From Metabacillus litoralis (GTDB taxonomy: Bacteria > Bacillota > Bacilli > Bacillales > Bacillaceae): 64,000 nt of DNA. The notes beneath the pieces were generated by a model, which did not search any database, had not been told where the DNA came from, and saw only the letters and a program-made list of their open reading frames with translations. The position numbers and the translations under genes were made by a program. The stretch spans positions 1-64,000 of the forward strand of contig NZ_VOQF01000006.1 in assembly GCF_007994985.1 (NCBI RefSeq). The letters are read 5' to 3'. This document shows, piece after piece, positions 1-9,374 of this stretch. Within the stretch, counting starts at the first letter, position 1. Each line of letters starts with the position of its first letter.

Positions 1-89
1 GAACTCATTTTACCCAAGTTGCCTAAAGAAATAACCGTGTCTAACTTTAAGGGGTCACTTCATTTCTCAGAAGGTTTTTTGTTTCTTAA

Positions 90-1187
90 TTAATTTTCAA
101 ACATCACTTGATTCTTCCCATTACGTTTTGCCTTATATAAAAGGGCATCCGCTTGCTTGAAAAAATGGAGCTTACTGAGTCCCGCGTTAAAGTCCTTTAA
201 ACCAATACTTACGGTTACTTTCACAGCTTTCATTTCTTCATGGTTTATCTGAGAAATATGTAATCGAATATCTTCTATAAGTTGATAAGTTTCTTCAAGA
301 CTTTTGTTTGTTAGTAAAAGAGCAAACTCCTCACCACCATAACGAGCAACAATATCATTTTCAGTTACTTTATCAACAATTGCGTTTGCCAGACGCTTTA
401 ATACTAAATCACCAACACTGTGTCCGTACGTATCATTAATCGTTTTAAAGTTATCAATATCTAGGATTGCTAGTTGAAGAGGCATTTCATATTTTAAGCT
501 TTGTTCAACAAATTGATCTAAATATTCTTGAAAGGTCTTATGATTATATAAATTTGTAAGTGCATCTATTTTCGTCAATCTTTCCATCATCGTACTTTTA
601 ACAAGCAATTCCTTTTCCTTCTCAGAAGCTTTTTTTACAATTTGTAATACTTCATTTCCTCTTTCAAGTATGGCCAAATAAATAAAATAACCTGCAAATA
701 AAGAAAGTAAATAAGAGAAAAATTCGTATTCAGATACAGATTCTCTTATAGCTGGAAATATATAAATAACCGATAATGCAACCATATTAACAATAAAGCT
801 AAAAAGCAGCTTACTTTTGTCAAAATAAATTAAAGCCACTGACATCGGCAATAACAACATAACCTGTAATCCTGGAACATCAGGATGTGTCAGAATAATA
901 ACCAGAGCTACCAAAGTACCAGAAATGGTCAAGAACCTAGAGCTGTAAATTTTCTTTACTTTAATAAAATAAACACAACCTAGCATAATTAGTAGTTGCA
1001 CACTTGTTGGTAAAATTATTTTGTATACAAGAAATTCACTTATCCAATCTGGGTAGTTGAGAAATGTAACAAATAAACCTATACATTGTCCTAAAACAGA
1101 TATTATCACCATTAACCAATAAAATCCGAGGATTTTCTCAAACCATTGTTTATAATCCATTCTTGATAGATTATGATACTTCTCCAC
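90..1187 (-). CDS. membrane diguanylate cyclase (GGDEF protein)
   Basis: Probably makes cyclic di-GMP from two GTP at the cytoplasmic membrane. About six hydrophobic segments fill residues 20-175, a short linker follows, and a GGDEF domain runs from about residue 205 to the end. The active-site loop reads ARYGGEEF, a catalytically acceptable variant. The position where an inhibitory RxxD site would sit, just before the loop, reads TEND, so product inhibition through that site looks absent. The N-terminal membrane unit matches no sensor domain I can name. The gene stands alone, facing away from its neighbours on the right. Family assignment is firm; activity is inferred from the intact motif. 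Confidence 0.9.
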   Translation of the reverse strand: MEKYHNLSRMDYKQWFEKILGFYWLMVIISVLGQCIGLFVTFLNYPDWISEFLVYKIILPTSVQLLIMLGCVYFIKVKKIYSSRFLTISGTLVALVIILTHPDVPGLQVMLLLPMSVALIYFDKSKLLFSFIVNMVALSVIYIFPAIRESVSEYEFFSYLLSLFAGYFIYLAILERGNEVLQIVKKASEKEKELLVKSTMMERLTKIDALTNLYNHKTFQEYLDQFVEQSLKYEMPLQLAILDIDNFKTINDTYGHSVGDLVLKRLANAIVDKVTENDIVARYGGEEFALLLTNKSLEETYQLIEDIRLHISQINHEEMKAVKVTVSIGLKDFNAGLSKLHFFKQADALLYKAKRNGKNQVMFEN

Positions 1188-1376
1188 TGAAAATCCCTTC
1201 CTTCAACATAGCTATCGAACTAACTGTTTTATAATTCATTATACACCTAAAATAGGTCTATACACCCAAAAATATGAAAATACCAATCATGTCTTTTTCG
1301 ACAAAAAGTTCACTTTTCCCTTCTTTAAGTAGATATTAAGAGTCAAATTACCCATAAAATTCTTCAGCTGTATTAT

Positions 1377-1847
1377 TTATTCAAACAGTGAAACCTTTAA
1401 TTCTTTGTTACAACAATGAACAAGCATAGCATGTAGCTGGCCTCTATGATGATATAGATGTGCTAAGATCTCTAAAAGCCATTCATACCTTGTATAAGAA
1501 ACACCCCAATATGTTGTTACTTTCTCTGTAAGATCTACCCCAGACAAACTTAAATAATGCTTTTTTAATTGAAGAAAGTTACGATTTATAGCTATTTTCA
1601 TTTCACTTATTGAATTATATGAAACACTAGAATAATAGTGTTTCATTTCTCTTTCTGACACAGAGTTCCCAATCATCAAATCCGCCTCACAAATATTTGT
1701 TAGATGTTCTAAGAGTTCACCTATTGATGCCTTGTTTGTAGTTGGTCTTTTATTAAGGTCAGAATTGTCTAACTCATCCATCATTTGTATCAATGTTTTT
1801 ATTGCAAATTCAATCTGATGTAAAACACTTTGAACGTGATTATTCAT
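1377..1847 (-). CDS. DinB-family protein
   Basis: A four-helix-bundle protein of the DinB/YfiT type, often metal-dependent thiol-linked transferases of unknown substrate. The usual His triad is visible: a His in LLEHL near residue 47, and the AHLYHHRGQLHAML stretch near residues 130-143. Length (about 156 aa) fits the family. I chose the ATG at 1847 because a GGAG lies nine bases upstream; an in-frame ATG five codons earlier sits on top of that ribosome site. A MITE-like repeat lies just upstream. No partner gene, so no substrate can be proposed. Confidence 0.8.
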   Translation of the reverse strand: MNNHVQSVLHQIEFAIKTLIQMMDELDNSDLNKRPTTNKASIGELLEHLTNICEADLMIGNSVSEREMKHYYSSVSYNSISEMKIAINRNFLQLKKHYLSLSGVDLTEKVTTYWGVSYTRYEWLLEILAHLYHHRGQLHAMLVHCCNKELKVSLFE

Positions 1848-1922
1848 TCCATTCAACTCCATATTAAGTTTAGTTTAAAATCTAGATGCACCCAGAAAGT
1901 CATGTTACATATTTTTAAAGAA

Positions 1923-2077
1923 GGCTGTTTTCATAAACTTTGTTGTTTCTAGAAGCATGATGGAAATAACAAAGTTTAGTGGCATCTTTTCTTCTACAAA
2001 TCGCACCTTTTATGCGATAACACACTGGTTGCAACAAATAATGAAGTCTAATAGAAACAATCTTTCAAAAAAGAGCA
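1923..2077 (-). mobile_element. MITE-like element, family 1, copy A (155 bp)
   Basis: Begins GGCTGTTTTC and ends in the imperfect reverse complement of GGCTCTTTTCTGAAAG. It is flanked on both sides by the same 8 bp, TTAAAGAA (1915-1922 and 2078-2085), the expected target duplication. The interior contains the family hallmark GGCATCTTTTCTTC and matches the copy at 50110 closely over most of its length. It has no coding capacity. Confidence 0.8.
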
Positions 2078-2120
2078 TTAAAGAAAGATCAAATTAAAAA
2101 CAATTAATTGATTAATATAT

Positions 2121-2147
2121 TAAGATTTCACACAAATTTGTCGATAT
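2121..2147 (+). promoter_or_regulatory. sigma-D (flagellar/chemotaxis) promoter
   Basis: TAAG at 2121-2124, a 15-base spacer, then GTCGATAT at 2140-2147. This is close to the Bacillus sigma-D consensus TAAA-N15-GCCGATAT. It lies 44 bases before the chemoreceptor start, which is a typical sigma-D target. Confidence 0.7.
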
Positions 2148-2191
2148 ATAGGAATATAACACCAAATCTTTTGTATTGAGGAGATTCAAAA

Positions 2192-3898
2192 ATGATCGTA
2201 AAACTTTTAAGAAATATTAAAATAGGCTGGAAGTATAGTGTAGCATTAATTTTTTCAATTGCTCTATTTGGAATATCGGCATTGATTATTTTCGGACAAA
2301 TGCAAAATGTAAGCGAAGAACTTAACGCATTGGAAAGACGAAGTGAAAGAGCAGTTAAAACAGAGGAAATGTCCGCTCTATTTTCTAGTAAAGATATTAG
2401 AATTGCAGATTACATTAACAACCGAAATGATAACTATATTAAAGAATTCGAAGAGAGAAGAACTGAATTCAATACCTTACAAGAAGAACTTCAAAAGTCT
2501 ATTGATACAAAAAAGGAAGAAGAATTATTTACTTTAATCGCAAAAAATGATCAAAAAGTAAACGACATTTTCTTAAATGAAATCGTACCTGCAGTTAATA
2601 ATGGAAATACAGCAGTAGTATTAACAAATAGGGAGCATACACAAATTTTAAGAAGTGCTTCAATCAGATTATTAGATGATTTAAGAGAACTTATTAATGA
2701 CCAACGTGATGCTGCAATGACTAACACTAAAAATAGTATACAACAATCCATCTACACGTTAATCATTTGTATTTCTATTTCTATCATTGTGGGGATTGCT
2801 ATCGTACTTATTGTTAACCGTATCGTACAAAAGGGCTTAAATTCAGTAATTGACATGGCTAAAGAGATTTCTGAAGGCAATTTATCTATTGAAGAAAATA
2901 CGTATTCTGGAAAAGATGAGATTGCTCAACTAAGTACAGCGATGAATGAAATGCTTGTTAACTTAAAGGATATGGTAAATCAAATATCTAATGTTTCAGA
3001 AGTAGTATCTAGTCAAAGCGAGGAGCTAACTCAGTCTGCAAATGAAGTAAAAGATGGAAGTAATCAAGTTGCAGCAACTATGCAAGAACTTTCCGCTGGT
3101 TCGGAGTCACAAGCAAACGCTTCAACAGATCTAGCTGAAACTATGATCTCTTTTATTGGCAAAATACAAGAATCTAACTCCTACGGTGAAAACATTGTCA
3201 CATCATCTCATTCTGTTTTGGGATTAACTGAAGAAGGAAGTACTTTAATGAGTTCTTCTATAAATCAAATGCAAAATATCAATCATATAGTCAAGAGTTC
3301 TGTAGAGAAGGTCAAGCAACTTGATACGAAATCAAAAGAAATCTCTAATTTAGTAGGTGTTATTCAATCTATTGCTGAGCAAACAAATTTACTTGCACTT
3401 AATGCAGCAATCGAAGCGGCTCGTGCAGGAGAACATGGAAAAGGCTTTGCAGTGGTTGCTGATGAAGTGAGGAAATTAGCTGTAGAAGTATCAGATTCAG
3501 TAGCGAATATTACTGGAATTGTTGAGAGTATCCAAGTTGAATCCAATAACGTTGTATCAACTTTAGAATCTGGTTACGAAGAGGTGGAAAAAGGGACGTC
3601 TTCTATCCAAACAACCGGTAAAACATTTGAAGATATTAAATCAGCTATTTCAGCTGTTGTCAATCAAGTTCAAGATGTATCAAATAGATTAAAAGAAATT
3701 GATCAAGATTGTGGAAATATGAGTCATTCTATTGATAATATCGCATCTATTTCTGAAGAATCAGCAGCAGGAATTGAACAAACATCTGCTTCTATTCAAC
3801 AAACAAGCAGCTCAATGGAAGAAATATCTTCTAGTGCAGAACATCTGTCAAAATTAGCAGAAGATCTTAACGGATTAGTAAGAAAATTTAGATCTTAA
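2192..3898 (+). CDS. methyl-accepting chemotaxis protein
   Basis: A classical transmembrane chemoreceptor of 568 residues. A first membrane helix is at about 14-34, an extracytoplasmic helical ligand domain of the four-helix-bundle type at 35-184, a second membrane helix at about 185-207, then HAMP and a long coiled-coil signalling domain. The conserved hairpin tip around [19 protein letters not shown], which contacts CheA/CheW, is intact. The ligand cannot be read from sequence. Expression is probably tied to motility through the sigma-D promoter upstream. A hairpin terminator follows immediately. Confidence 0.95.
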   Translation: MIVKLLRNIKIGWKYSVALIFSIALFGISALIIFGQMQNVSEELNALERRSERAVKTEEMSALFSSKDIRIADYINNRNDNYIKEFEERRTEFNTLQEELQKSIDTKKEEELFTLIAKNDQKVNDIFLNEIVPAVNNGNTAVVLTNREHTQILRSASIRLLDDLRELINDQRDAAMTNTKNSIQQSIYTLIICISISIIVGIAIVLIVNRIVQKGLNSVIDMAKEISEGNLSIEENTYSGKDEIAQLSTAMNEMLVNLKDMVNQISNVSEVVSSQSEELTQSANEVKDGSNQVAATMQELSAGSESQANASTDLAETMISFIGKIQESNSYGENIVTSSHSVLGLTEEGSTLMSSSINQMQNINHIVKSSVEKVKQLDTKSKEISNLVGVIQSIAEQTNLLALNAAIEAARAGEHGKGFAVVADEVRKLAVEVSDSVANITGIVESIQVESNNVVSTLESGYEEVEKGTSSIQTTGKTFEDIKSAISAVVNQVQDVSNRLKEIDQDCGNMSHSIDNIASISEESAAGIEQTSASIQQTSSSMEEISSSAEHLSKLAEDLNGLVRKFRS

Positions 3899-3915
3899 TT
3901 ATTAACTTATATAAT

Positions 3916-3959
3916 GATGACTCAAAGCCGACATTATGTGGCTATTGAGTCATCTTTTA
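3916..3959 (+). terminator. terminator after chemoreceptor
   Basis: Stem GATGACTCAA / TTGAGTCATC with an inner AGCC/GGCT pairing, followed by CTTTTATTAT. Confidence 0.75.
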
Positions 3960-4013
3960 TTATGTAGAGAAAGACCTTACAAGAGTATTTCCCTTAATCG
4001 TTTCCATACTAGT

Positions 4014-4376
4014 TCAAAAAGCATAATGATATAATCCATAATATAATGGACCTATAAGTATCACTAACATTAGAAATGATAAAACGATTCTGACAGTCTT
4101 AGGTATTTCCTCAAAATCCTCATCCTCATAATGATCTTGGATAAATAGTCCAAAAAAGATATCCCAAGCAATCCCTCCAAAGAAGACTATTTTCCATACA
4201 AGCGGTGTTAATATTTGTATATTTGTAACAAACCCAAATAACCCAATCCATGTGATAATTGAAATAACAAAATCTACCTTCGTTAATTTTGTTTTATACA
4301 TACCTTTAATAAGAAAAAAAATTGCAGTTGTCCCTAAAAGCCCTAAATAAATAATCCATAAAATATGTCCATTCAT
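4014..4376 (-). CDS. small membrane protein of unknown function
   Basis: 120 residues with four hydrophobic stretches (about 5-24, 33-52, 59-78 and 97-118) and an acidic loop EDEDFEE near residues 84-90. I do not recognise the family. It is flanked by chemoreceptor genes on the opposite strand and has no operon partner. It looks like a real gene because hydrophobicity is regular and the start ATG is preceded by an AAGATGAAGGAAA purine stretch. Confidence 0.65.
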   Translation of the reverse strand: MNGHILWIIYLGLLGTTAIFFLIKGMYKTKLTKVDFVISIITWIGLFGFVTNIQILTPLVWKIVFFGGIAWDIFFGLFIQDHYEDEDFEEIPKTVRIVLSFLMLVILIGPLYYGLYHYAF

Positions 4377-4566
4377 TTTTCCTTCATCTTTCTATCTAAT
4401 TATTTACTAAACTTACTAAAACTAGAAATTAATTCTAAAAAAAGTATAAAGAAGAAGATTTCTTCAAAAAAGATATAAGTAAAAAAGACTATTTAATTTA
4501 TTTACCCCATATAACTAGTATAATAGATATAGTACTATATAAGACAACATTCATGGGGGAAAATTA

Positions 4567-5427
4567 ATGACTACAAAAATAACTAAACACGATATAGGAG
4601 AAACTCAGGAAGATCGCCATATACTTGACTCAATTATTATGGTTATTCCAATTATTCATTCTATGCTTCCACACATCGCTATTGGTGTGACAAATACTGA
4701 AGAATGGATTGCATATTATCCTGGTAAAAAGATCGATATTGGAGCAAGACCTGGTCATAAAATTAATCCTAGAGAACCTCTAGCAGATTGTATTAAAAAC
4801 AGGAAAATCATTCGAACAGAAGTAGATCCCGAATTTTTCGGATTTCCATTTACAGGGTTAGCAACACCAATCATCGAAGGAAATAAAGTTGTAGGTGCCA
4901 TTGCTATTCAAATTCAAGAACAAAATGAGAAAGAATTACGTCGAATTTCAGATCAAATAGTTATCTCCATTACTCAAGCAAATAACCGTGTAACAACAAT
5001 TGCAGAGGGAGCTGACGATCTCTCTCAAACTAGTAATACCCTTCTCTCTCAATCTAAAAAAGCAAAGGATGAAGTTAAGGACACAGACGATGTTTTAACT
5101 TTCATTAAAAGAATTGCTGATCAAACAAACCTATTAGGCTTAAATGCATCAATTGAGGCTGCACGTGCAGGTGATATGGGTAGAGGTTTTGGAGTTGTAG
5201 CTAACGAAATTAGAAAGCTTTCAAATGAGACAGTTTCCTCTACAGAAAAAATCCGTACAACACTAACAAACATACAAAAATCAATGGATGATATATCAGC
5301 TTCTATTGAAAAAGTTGTTGCTGTAGGTAAAAATCAAGCAGCATCAACTGAAGATATTTCATCCTTCATCGATGAAATCGAAAAAATGAGTAAAGACTTA
5401 AATAAATATGCATCAGAGTTAGGATAA
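4567..5427 (+). CDS. yfmS: soluble chemoreceptor, YfmS-like
   Basis: A 286-residue receptor without membrane helices, the same length as I recall for B. subtilis YfmS. The N-terminal half (about 10-130) is a small sensory domain with the [19 protein letters not shown] strand pair. The C-terminal half is a short signalling hairpin with the conserved tip [20 protein letters not shown]. The signalling coiled coil is much shorter than in the membrane receptor upstream and methylation helices are reduced, so it may act as a cytoplasmic sensor coupled to CheA rather than an adapting receptor. The start is well placed behind GGGGGAA. Confidence 0.8.
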   Translation: MTTKITKHDIGETQEDRHILDSIIMVIPIIHSMLPHIAIGVTNTEEWIAYYPGKKIDIGARPGHKINPREPLADCIKNRKIIRTEVDPEFFGFPFTGLATPIIEGNKVVGAIAIQIQEQNEKELRRISDQIVISITQANNRVTTIAEGADDLSQTSNTLLSQSKKAKDEVKDTDDVLTFIKRIADQTNLLGLNASIEAARAGDMGRGFGVVANEIRKLSNETVSSTEKIRTTLTNIQKSMDDISASIEKVVAVGKNQAASTEDISSFIDEIEKMSKDLNKYASELG

Positions 5428-5442
5428 ACATTTTCATACATT

Positions 5443-5475
5443 AAAGGAGCAGAGATATTGCTGCTCCTTTTTTTC
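5443..5475 (+). terminator. terminator after yfmS
   Basis: Perfect stem AAAGGAGCAG / CTGCTCCTTT with a short loop, followed by a T-rich run. Confidence 0.85.
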
Positions 5476-5516
5476 TTATAACATAAAGGGTGCTTCATTT
5501 ATCAACAATACCAAAA

Positions 5517-5861
5517 TTAGTATTTATTATTACTGTAAGCCATTACGATTTTGGAAGGAGAAAATAGAACCTTCCCTTCTAGAGAAAGCTCTGTTGCTAA
5601 CTCATGAGTTAATTTTTCACCATTAGCATTATGAATGGCTTCCATTTCTGCAGCATTTGGCACCAATGTATCTGTTGTCCAATCAATCCATTTTCCATAT
5701 TGACTAATCCAATTCATTAGTTTTTCTTCAGGGTTTTTTGATATCTTAAAATCCTCTATATCTAAATTATAACCACACTTATTACACCAAATTGGATCTG
5801 CCCCAATATCTGCTTCGACCTTAAATTCAAGCACTTTATTTACTCCACATCCACATTCCAT
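5517..5861 (-). CDS. zinc-ribbon-like protein of unknown function
   Basis: 114 residues. The N-terminus holds two cysteine pairs, CGCG at residues 3-6 and CNKCG near 28-32, which look like a small metal-binding knuckle. The remainder is a mixed segment with a WISQYGKWIDWTTD stretch. I do not recognise a named family. Translation starts at an ATG six bases after AGGCAGGT. It stands alone. Confidence 0.65.
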   Translation of the reverse strand: MECGCGVNKVLEFKVEADIGADPIWCNKCGYNLDIEDFKISKNPEEKLMNWISQYGKWIDWTTDTLVPNAAEMEAIHNANGEKLTHELATELSLEGKVLFSPSKIVMAYSNNKY

Positions 5862-6030
5862 ATTAGTACCTGCCTTTTAGAGTTCATGTCTTTACATCAC
5901 TATACAGTTTCACATCAAATACCTCAGTCATTAATTGATCATTCTTTTCATTACTTGTTAAAGGTTTTTTCTGTGTATTGTTTCCTTCAAGTTACCGATG
6001 GAAATTATAGTCTACGAAGCAACTCTATTA

Positions 6031-6059
6031 AAAAACCACTCACAAATTGAGTAGTTTTC
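6031..6059 (-). terminator. terminator of ccdA-lipoprotein operon
   Basis: Read on the minus strand: AAAACTACTCA / TGAGTGGTTTT with a small loop and one mismatch, followed by TTAATAG. It lies downstream of the lipoprotein gene. Confidence 0.6.
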
Positions 6060-6140
6060 ATACTTATTATAATCTAAATTTACTAACAACTGATTTTAAT
6101 TCTTCTGCCATTTGCGTTCAGAACTACAAATGATAGTTAA

Positions 6141-6503
6141 TTACTCCCTGCTACTTTTTTTATCCAAAAAGTCATTATAACTTTCAACATAATAAGGTGT
6201 TTTATCTTTCTCAAGAATAATAAAACCAGAACTATAATTAAATCTCATTTTCTCATGAGCTTTTCTAAAAGAATCATCGACCTTATAATAAATTGTGAGA
6301 CCGCTAACTGACTGATCTTCCTTAAATTCATCAATACTCTTCTTAAAATAAGTAGTAGTGTTTTTTTCATCTTCATATCCTACAACATAAAATTCATTTT
6401 CACTTTCTGGTATAAAATCAATGAATTCCTTAGGTATTGTATTTGTGCTTGTACAGCCAGTTAAAATAAGTAAAAAAATTAGGAGTATTAATTTGCATCT
6501 CAT
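6141..6503 (-). CDS. small lipoprotein of unknown function
   Basis: A signal peptide MRCKLILLIFLLILTGC ends in a clear lipobox (LTGC), so the mature protein of about 100 residues is anchored by its N-terminal cysteine on the outer face of the membrane. The body is polar with no motif I recognise. I chose the ATG at 6503, eight bases after AAGGTGG; an upstream in-frame GTG overlaps that site. It begins 13 bases after the ccdA stop, so the two are almost certainly co-transcribed, and a role in extracytoplasmic redox chemistry is possible but only inferred from this. Confidence 0.75.
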   Translation of the reverse strand: MRCKLILLIFLLILTGCTSTNTIPKEFIDFIPESENEFYVVGYEDEKNTTTYFKKSIDEFKEDQSVSGLTIYYKVDDSFRKAHEKMRFNYSSGFIILEKDKTPYYVESYNDFLDKKSSRE

Positions 6504-6516
6504 ATTTAATTCCACC

Positions 6517-7236
6517 TTATTTCTTCTGTAATAAATCTAATAGCTTATATTGAAACTCTTGAAACCAAATCGTGAAATAAGTCATTTGATCAAAATATAG
6601 TAAAATACCAAGAATAATCATGACAAATCCACCAATTTTCATAAACATTCGTGAGTACTTCAAGATGAATTTTGTTTTGCTAATAAAAAAAGCCATAATA
6701 ATGAAAGGTAAACAAAACCCGAGTGCATAGCCAGTAATATTGATCATCGCTTGTGAAGGATTCAGGGCACTCGTATACATAATAACACCAAATATTGGAC
6801 CAATACATGGAGTCCAACCAGCTGCAAAACCAAGGCCAATAAAAAAGGAATTTATATAACCGATTTTTCCTTTTTTCTGTGATCTAGTATCCTTCAGCAT
6901 AAATTTCGCTTGAAAAACTTCCAGCATAAACAACCCCATTAAAACAATAAATATACCACCTAACATTCTAATTAAATCTTGGTACTCTTTGAAAATTGCA
7001 CCAACACTACTCATCGAAAATCCTAATATATAGTAAATAACAGAAAATCCGATTGAAAAGAATACAGAATGTGTAAGAATCGTTTTTCTATGTAAGTTGG
7101 ACTTCTCACCCTTTAACTCACTTACTGACATACCAGTAATATATGAAATAAACGATGGATAAAGCGGCAAACAACAGGGTGAAATAAACGCCAACAACCC
7201 TCCACTAAAAGCTAATAAAAAAGTCACATTTCCCAT
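6517..7236 (-). CDS. ccdA: CcdA-type cytochrome c biogenesis / thiol-redox membrane protein
   Basis: Polytopic protein of the CcdA/DsbD-transmembrane family that carries reducing equivalents across the membrane to extracytoplasmic thioredoxin-like proteins. Six membrane segments are visible. The two conserved cysteine regions are present: FISPCCLPLYPS near residues 17-28 and GWTPCIGPIFG near 142-152. About 239 aa, close to the usual length. The start at 7236 is preceded by AGGAGG at a six-base gap; an earlier in-frame ATG seven codons upstream lacks a site. No ResA-like thioredoxin lies nearby; the partner downstream is the lipoprotein. Confidence 0.88.
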   Translation of the reverse strand: MGNVTFLLAFSGGLLAFISPCCLPLYPSFISYITGMSVSELKGEKSNLHRKTILTHSVFFSIGFSVIYYILGFSMSSVGAIFKEYQDLIRMLGGIFIVLMGLFMLEVFQAKFMLKDTRSQKKGKIGYINSFFIGLGFAAGWTPCIGPIFGVIMYTSALNPSQAMINITGYALGFCLPFIIMAFFISKTKFILKYSRMFMKIGGFVMIILGILLYFDQMTYFTIWFQEFQYKLLDLLQKK

Positions 7237-7981
7237 ATAATCCCTCCTAACACCCATTATAAAGAAAAACTAAGCAAAAGCAGGTGGAAAAGATGAACGT
7301 TTTATAACGAATGGATTAGGGGTGTTGTTAATAGCTGTTACAATTATTTTATTTCTAGACAAAGGCCTTAAATTGTAAATGTACGCCTTGATTGTCTCTT
7401 CCTCCATTACAAGTATCATGGTGTAAAAAATAAGTTATAAATAGAAAATGAATGAAGGATATAGTTTTATAATGAAATGACAAACATTGAAGTTAACAGA
7501 AGAAAAATAGAAGAAATAAATATTATATTTTGACGTGGATTAAATGACGGATATGCATTAGGAAACGTAACAGGTGCTGCTAATGAAAAATATTGTTTTT
7601 TTAATCATTTTATAATTCCTAGTTGAATAAGCAATGATTATTAATGCGACACCACAATTCTGCATAAAAGATTGCGAAACTAATGAAAATTCTTCAATTG
7701 ACAGTGTGATGATCAAAAAATTACAGACCTACTCTAAAGATATTGTTTTAGTGGAGACTATTTAGGGTTGATTGGAGCGGAAGGTGCGAGACTCCTGCGG
7801 GTGCAGCGGGACAGGTGAGATCCCACAGGCGCTGTGCGCCGAGGAAGCTCACCGCCTGCCCTAGGAAAAATTTCTTTTTGAAAAAGCCGGCAGTTGGGCA
7901 TTTTCAATATTTTTCCCCGCGGAAAGCGAGCATCCTGTAGCAGAAATCAACTATCACAATACTTATATTTACCCCTACGTC
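7237..7981. other. long gene-poor region with GC-rich repeat
   Basis: No convincing intact gene. A 43-codon open frame (7634-7765, plus strand) begins MIINATPQF, which faintly recalls the start of flavodoxin-fold reductases, but it lacks a ribosome site and ends directly before the GC-rich repeat at 7767-7951, so it is at most a gene remnant. The rest is A+T-rich and featureless. Confidence 0.5.
7767..7951 (+). repeat. GC-rich dispersed repeat (relative of MITE family 2)
   Basis: Starts GTTGATTGGAGCGGAAGG and ends AGCAGAAATCAAC, with GC-rich inverted segments such as AGACTCCTGCGGG and CCGCGGAAAGCG. The core matches the element at 31566-31748 (reverse orientation) but carries about 55 extra bases of A+T-rich sequence between the CTGCCC and CCCCGCGG parts and lacks the outer GGC..TGTTAAA ends. 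Similar GC-rich elements are, to my knowledge, scattered through Bacillaceae genomes. Confidence 0.75.
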
Positions 7982-8230
7982 CTATCTACTATACTCTTTA
8001 TATGCTTTTCTATCTTTATAAAAATCTAAACAGCCCAAAAACTCATTAGCTAGTATCTCCATTTTCTCTAAATCATTTCTAGTCACAACAGAATCGGCAG
8101 GATCCCACCTCACCGTTCTAACAAAATAATAATTTTTAATCGGTGAAAAAATAACTTTTGAAAAAGGATAGTCATCAAACATAAATTCAATAGTACCTCG
8201 TCTTTTATAGGAATGATTGATAATTTTCAT
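7982..8230 (-). CDS. hypothetical protein, 82 aa
   Basis: A small soluble protein (MKIINHSYKRRGTIEFMFDD...) with mixed strand-like N-terminal half and a helical, charged C-terminal half. I do not recognise the family. A weak GGAAAG precedes the ATG. It is followed downstream by the GC-rich repeat region and shares its strand with the 110-aa gene upstream, 50 bases away, so the two may form a small operon. Confidence 0.5.
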   Translation of the reverse strand: MKIINHSYKRRGTIEFMFDDYPFSKVIFSPIKNYYFVRTVRWDPADSVVTRNDLEKMEILANEFLGCLDFYKDRKAYKEYSR

Positions 8231-8280
8231 GAATAACTTTCCACACCTTTTATCTTGTTGTTTTAGTCAATCTTGCTTCT

Positions 8281-8613
8281 TTAAAAAAGAGAGAGTTGCA
8301 TATCTCCATCTTCATGATCGATATTCTCTTCTACATTTTCCTCACTTTTGGGTTCAGGATCCTGAATCACCTTTGATACAACCTCATATCTACAATCATG
8401 TTGATCCTTCTCCAATGATTTCAATACATCACTCTTCAGTAATTTTTCTAGGTAAATAACAACTTCAACATATAGTTTAGGTCTTCCTGTAGAAAATTGT
8501 TTATCAGAAAATCCATAGTTTTCGATTAGTTCATTACATAATGTCATAGCGGAAATTTGATCATGTTTTTCTATATAGCTTGCAATATCTAAATATAATT
8601 TTTGCTTATTCAT
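8281..8613 (-). CDS. hypothetical protein with acidic tail, 110 aa
   Basis: Begins MNKQKLYLDIASYIEKHDQ and looks helical for the first 75 residues, a possible small helix-turn-helix-like fold, followed by a very acidic tail (EPKSEENVEENIDHEDGD). I do not recognise it. The ATG at 8613 is used because AAAGGTGG ends five bases upstream; the longer in-frame GTG lies inside that site. No function can be assigned. Confidence 0.55.
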   Translation of the reverse strand: MNKQKLYLDIASYIEKHDQISAMTLCNELIENYGFSDKQFSTGRPKLYVEVVIYLEKLLKSDVLKSLEKDQHDCRYEVVSKVIQDPEPKSEENVEENIDHEDGDMQLSLF

Positions 8614-8679
8614 ATAGCCCACCTTTTATAGTTCTTCCTTTATTATAACGCACTCTTCTTACAACAAAAATAAGCATGT

Positions 8680-9039
8680 TTATACATTTTCACTAACACT
8701 CACTGTATTATCTTCAACCTTCTGGGTTGTTGAGTTTAATACATAAATGCCAGCTATAACAAGACATAACCCTACCATCTTGTATAAATTAAAACTTTCT
8801 TGAAACAGAAAAACACCAATTAATGCTGTAAGAGCAGTACCTAAGCCAGACCATGTTGCATATGCTGATGATAGCGGTATTGTTTTAAGTGCATAACTTA
8901 AAGCCAAGAATGCTAGTGAAAATCCAACAATCACACCAAGTGAAGGTATAAAATTTGTAAAACCATTTGATAGTTTTAACATTGTTGATCCAAAAACCTC
9001 TGATAGCACAGCGATCATTAAAAATAGTATCCCCTTCAT
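8680..9039 (-). CDS. SMR-family small multidrug transporter subunit (second)
   Basis: Four-helix small multidrug resistance protein; 119 residues including a polar C-terminal tail. The membrane glutamate of the family is present in AVLSEVFGSTMLKLS near residue 14, and the second and third helices carry the usual ALKTIPLSSAYATWSGLG pattern. It starts 17 bases after its paralogue's stop behind GGAAGGGG. Paired SMR genes normally form heterodimeric antiporters. The arrangement TetR-SMR-SMR resembles B. subtilis yvdT-yvdS-yvdR. The substrate (drug, quaternary amine or guanidinium-type cation) cannot be told from sequence. Confidence 0.88.
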   Translation of the reverse strand: MKGILFLMIAVLSEVFGSTMLKLSNGFTNFIPSLGVIVGFSLAFLALSYALKTIPLSSAYATWSGLGTALTALIGVFLFQESFNLYKMVGLCLVIAGIYVLNSTTQKVEDNTVSVSENV

Positions 9040-9056
9040 ATTTTCCCCTTCCTTTT

Positions 9057-9371
9057 TTAATTACTCATATTCATTAGTACTAAACCAACAACAAGTAGAC
9101 CTATTCCCACAAACCCCTTTTTATTGATTTTTTCCTTAAAAAGAAAAACACCTACACACACTGTGAAAATAGTTCCAACACCACTCCATGTCGCATAAAC
9201 AATACCTAAAGGTAGTGTTTTCAATGTAATGGAGAGTAAATAAAATGCCAATCCATAACCGATAACTACACAGATCACAGGAATTAATTTTTTAAATCCA
9301 TCAGAAAGCTTTAACATAGTTGAACCAAATACCTCTAGCAGGATTGAACAAAATAATAATAGATAGGCCAT
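9057..9371 (-). CDS. SMR-family small multidrug transporter subunit (first)
   Basis: 104 residues, four membrane helices, conserved Glu in SILLEVFGSTMLKLSDGF near residue 13 and LKTLPLGIVYATWSGVG in the helix 2/3 region. It probably pairs with the product of the next gene to make an asymmetric antiporter driven by protons. Its ribosome site GAGGAGG lies within the last codons of the TetR gene, only three bases from that gene's stop, so translation is coupled to the regulator. Confidence 0.88.
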   Translation of the reverse strand: MAYLLLFCSILLEVFGSTMLKLSDGFKKLIPVICVVIGYGLAFYLLSITLKTLPLGIVYATWSGVGTIFTVCVGVFLFKEKINKKGFVGIGLLVVGLVLMNMSN

Positions 9372-9374
9372 TAA

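Larger units (their letters stand above)
1863..2191. other. intergenic region with MITE and sigma-D promoter
   Basis: No gene is seen here. The left part is a 155-bp MITE-like element (1923-2077) and the right part carries a flagellar-type promoter for the chemoreceptor at 2192. Confidence 0.7.

Noticed and set aside
7634-7765. 43-codon frame starting MIINATPQF
   Set aside because: No ribosome site, too short, stops at the edge of a GC-rich repeat; at most a remnant of a flavodoxin-like gene.
7767-7951. Possible structured RNA in the GC-rich segment
   Set aside because: The palindromic GC-rich blocks match other dispersed copies of the repeat, so a mobile-type repeat explains it better than an RNA gene.
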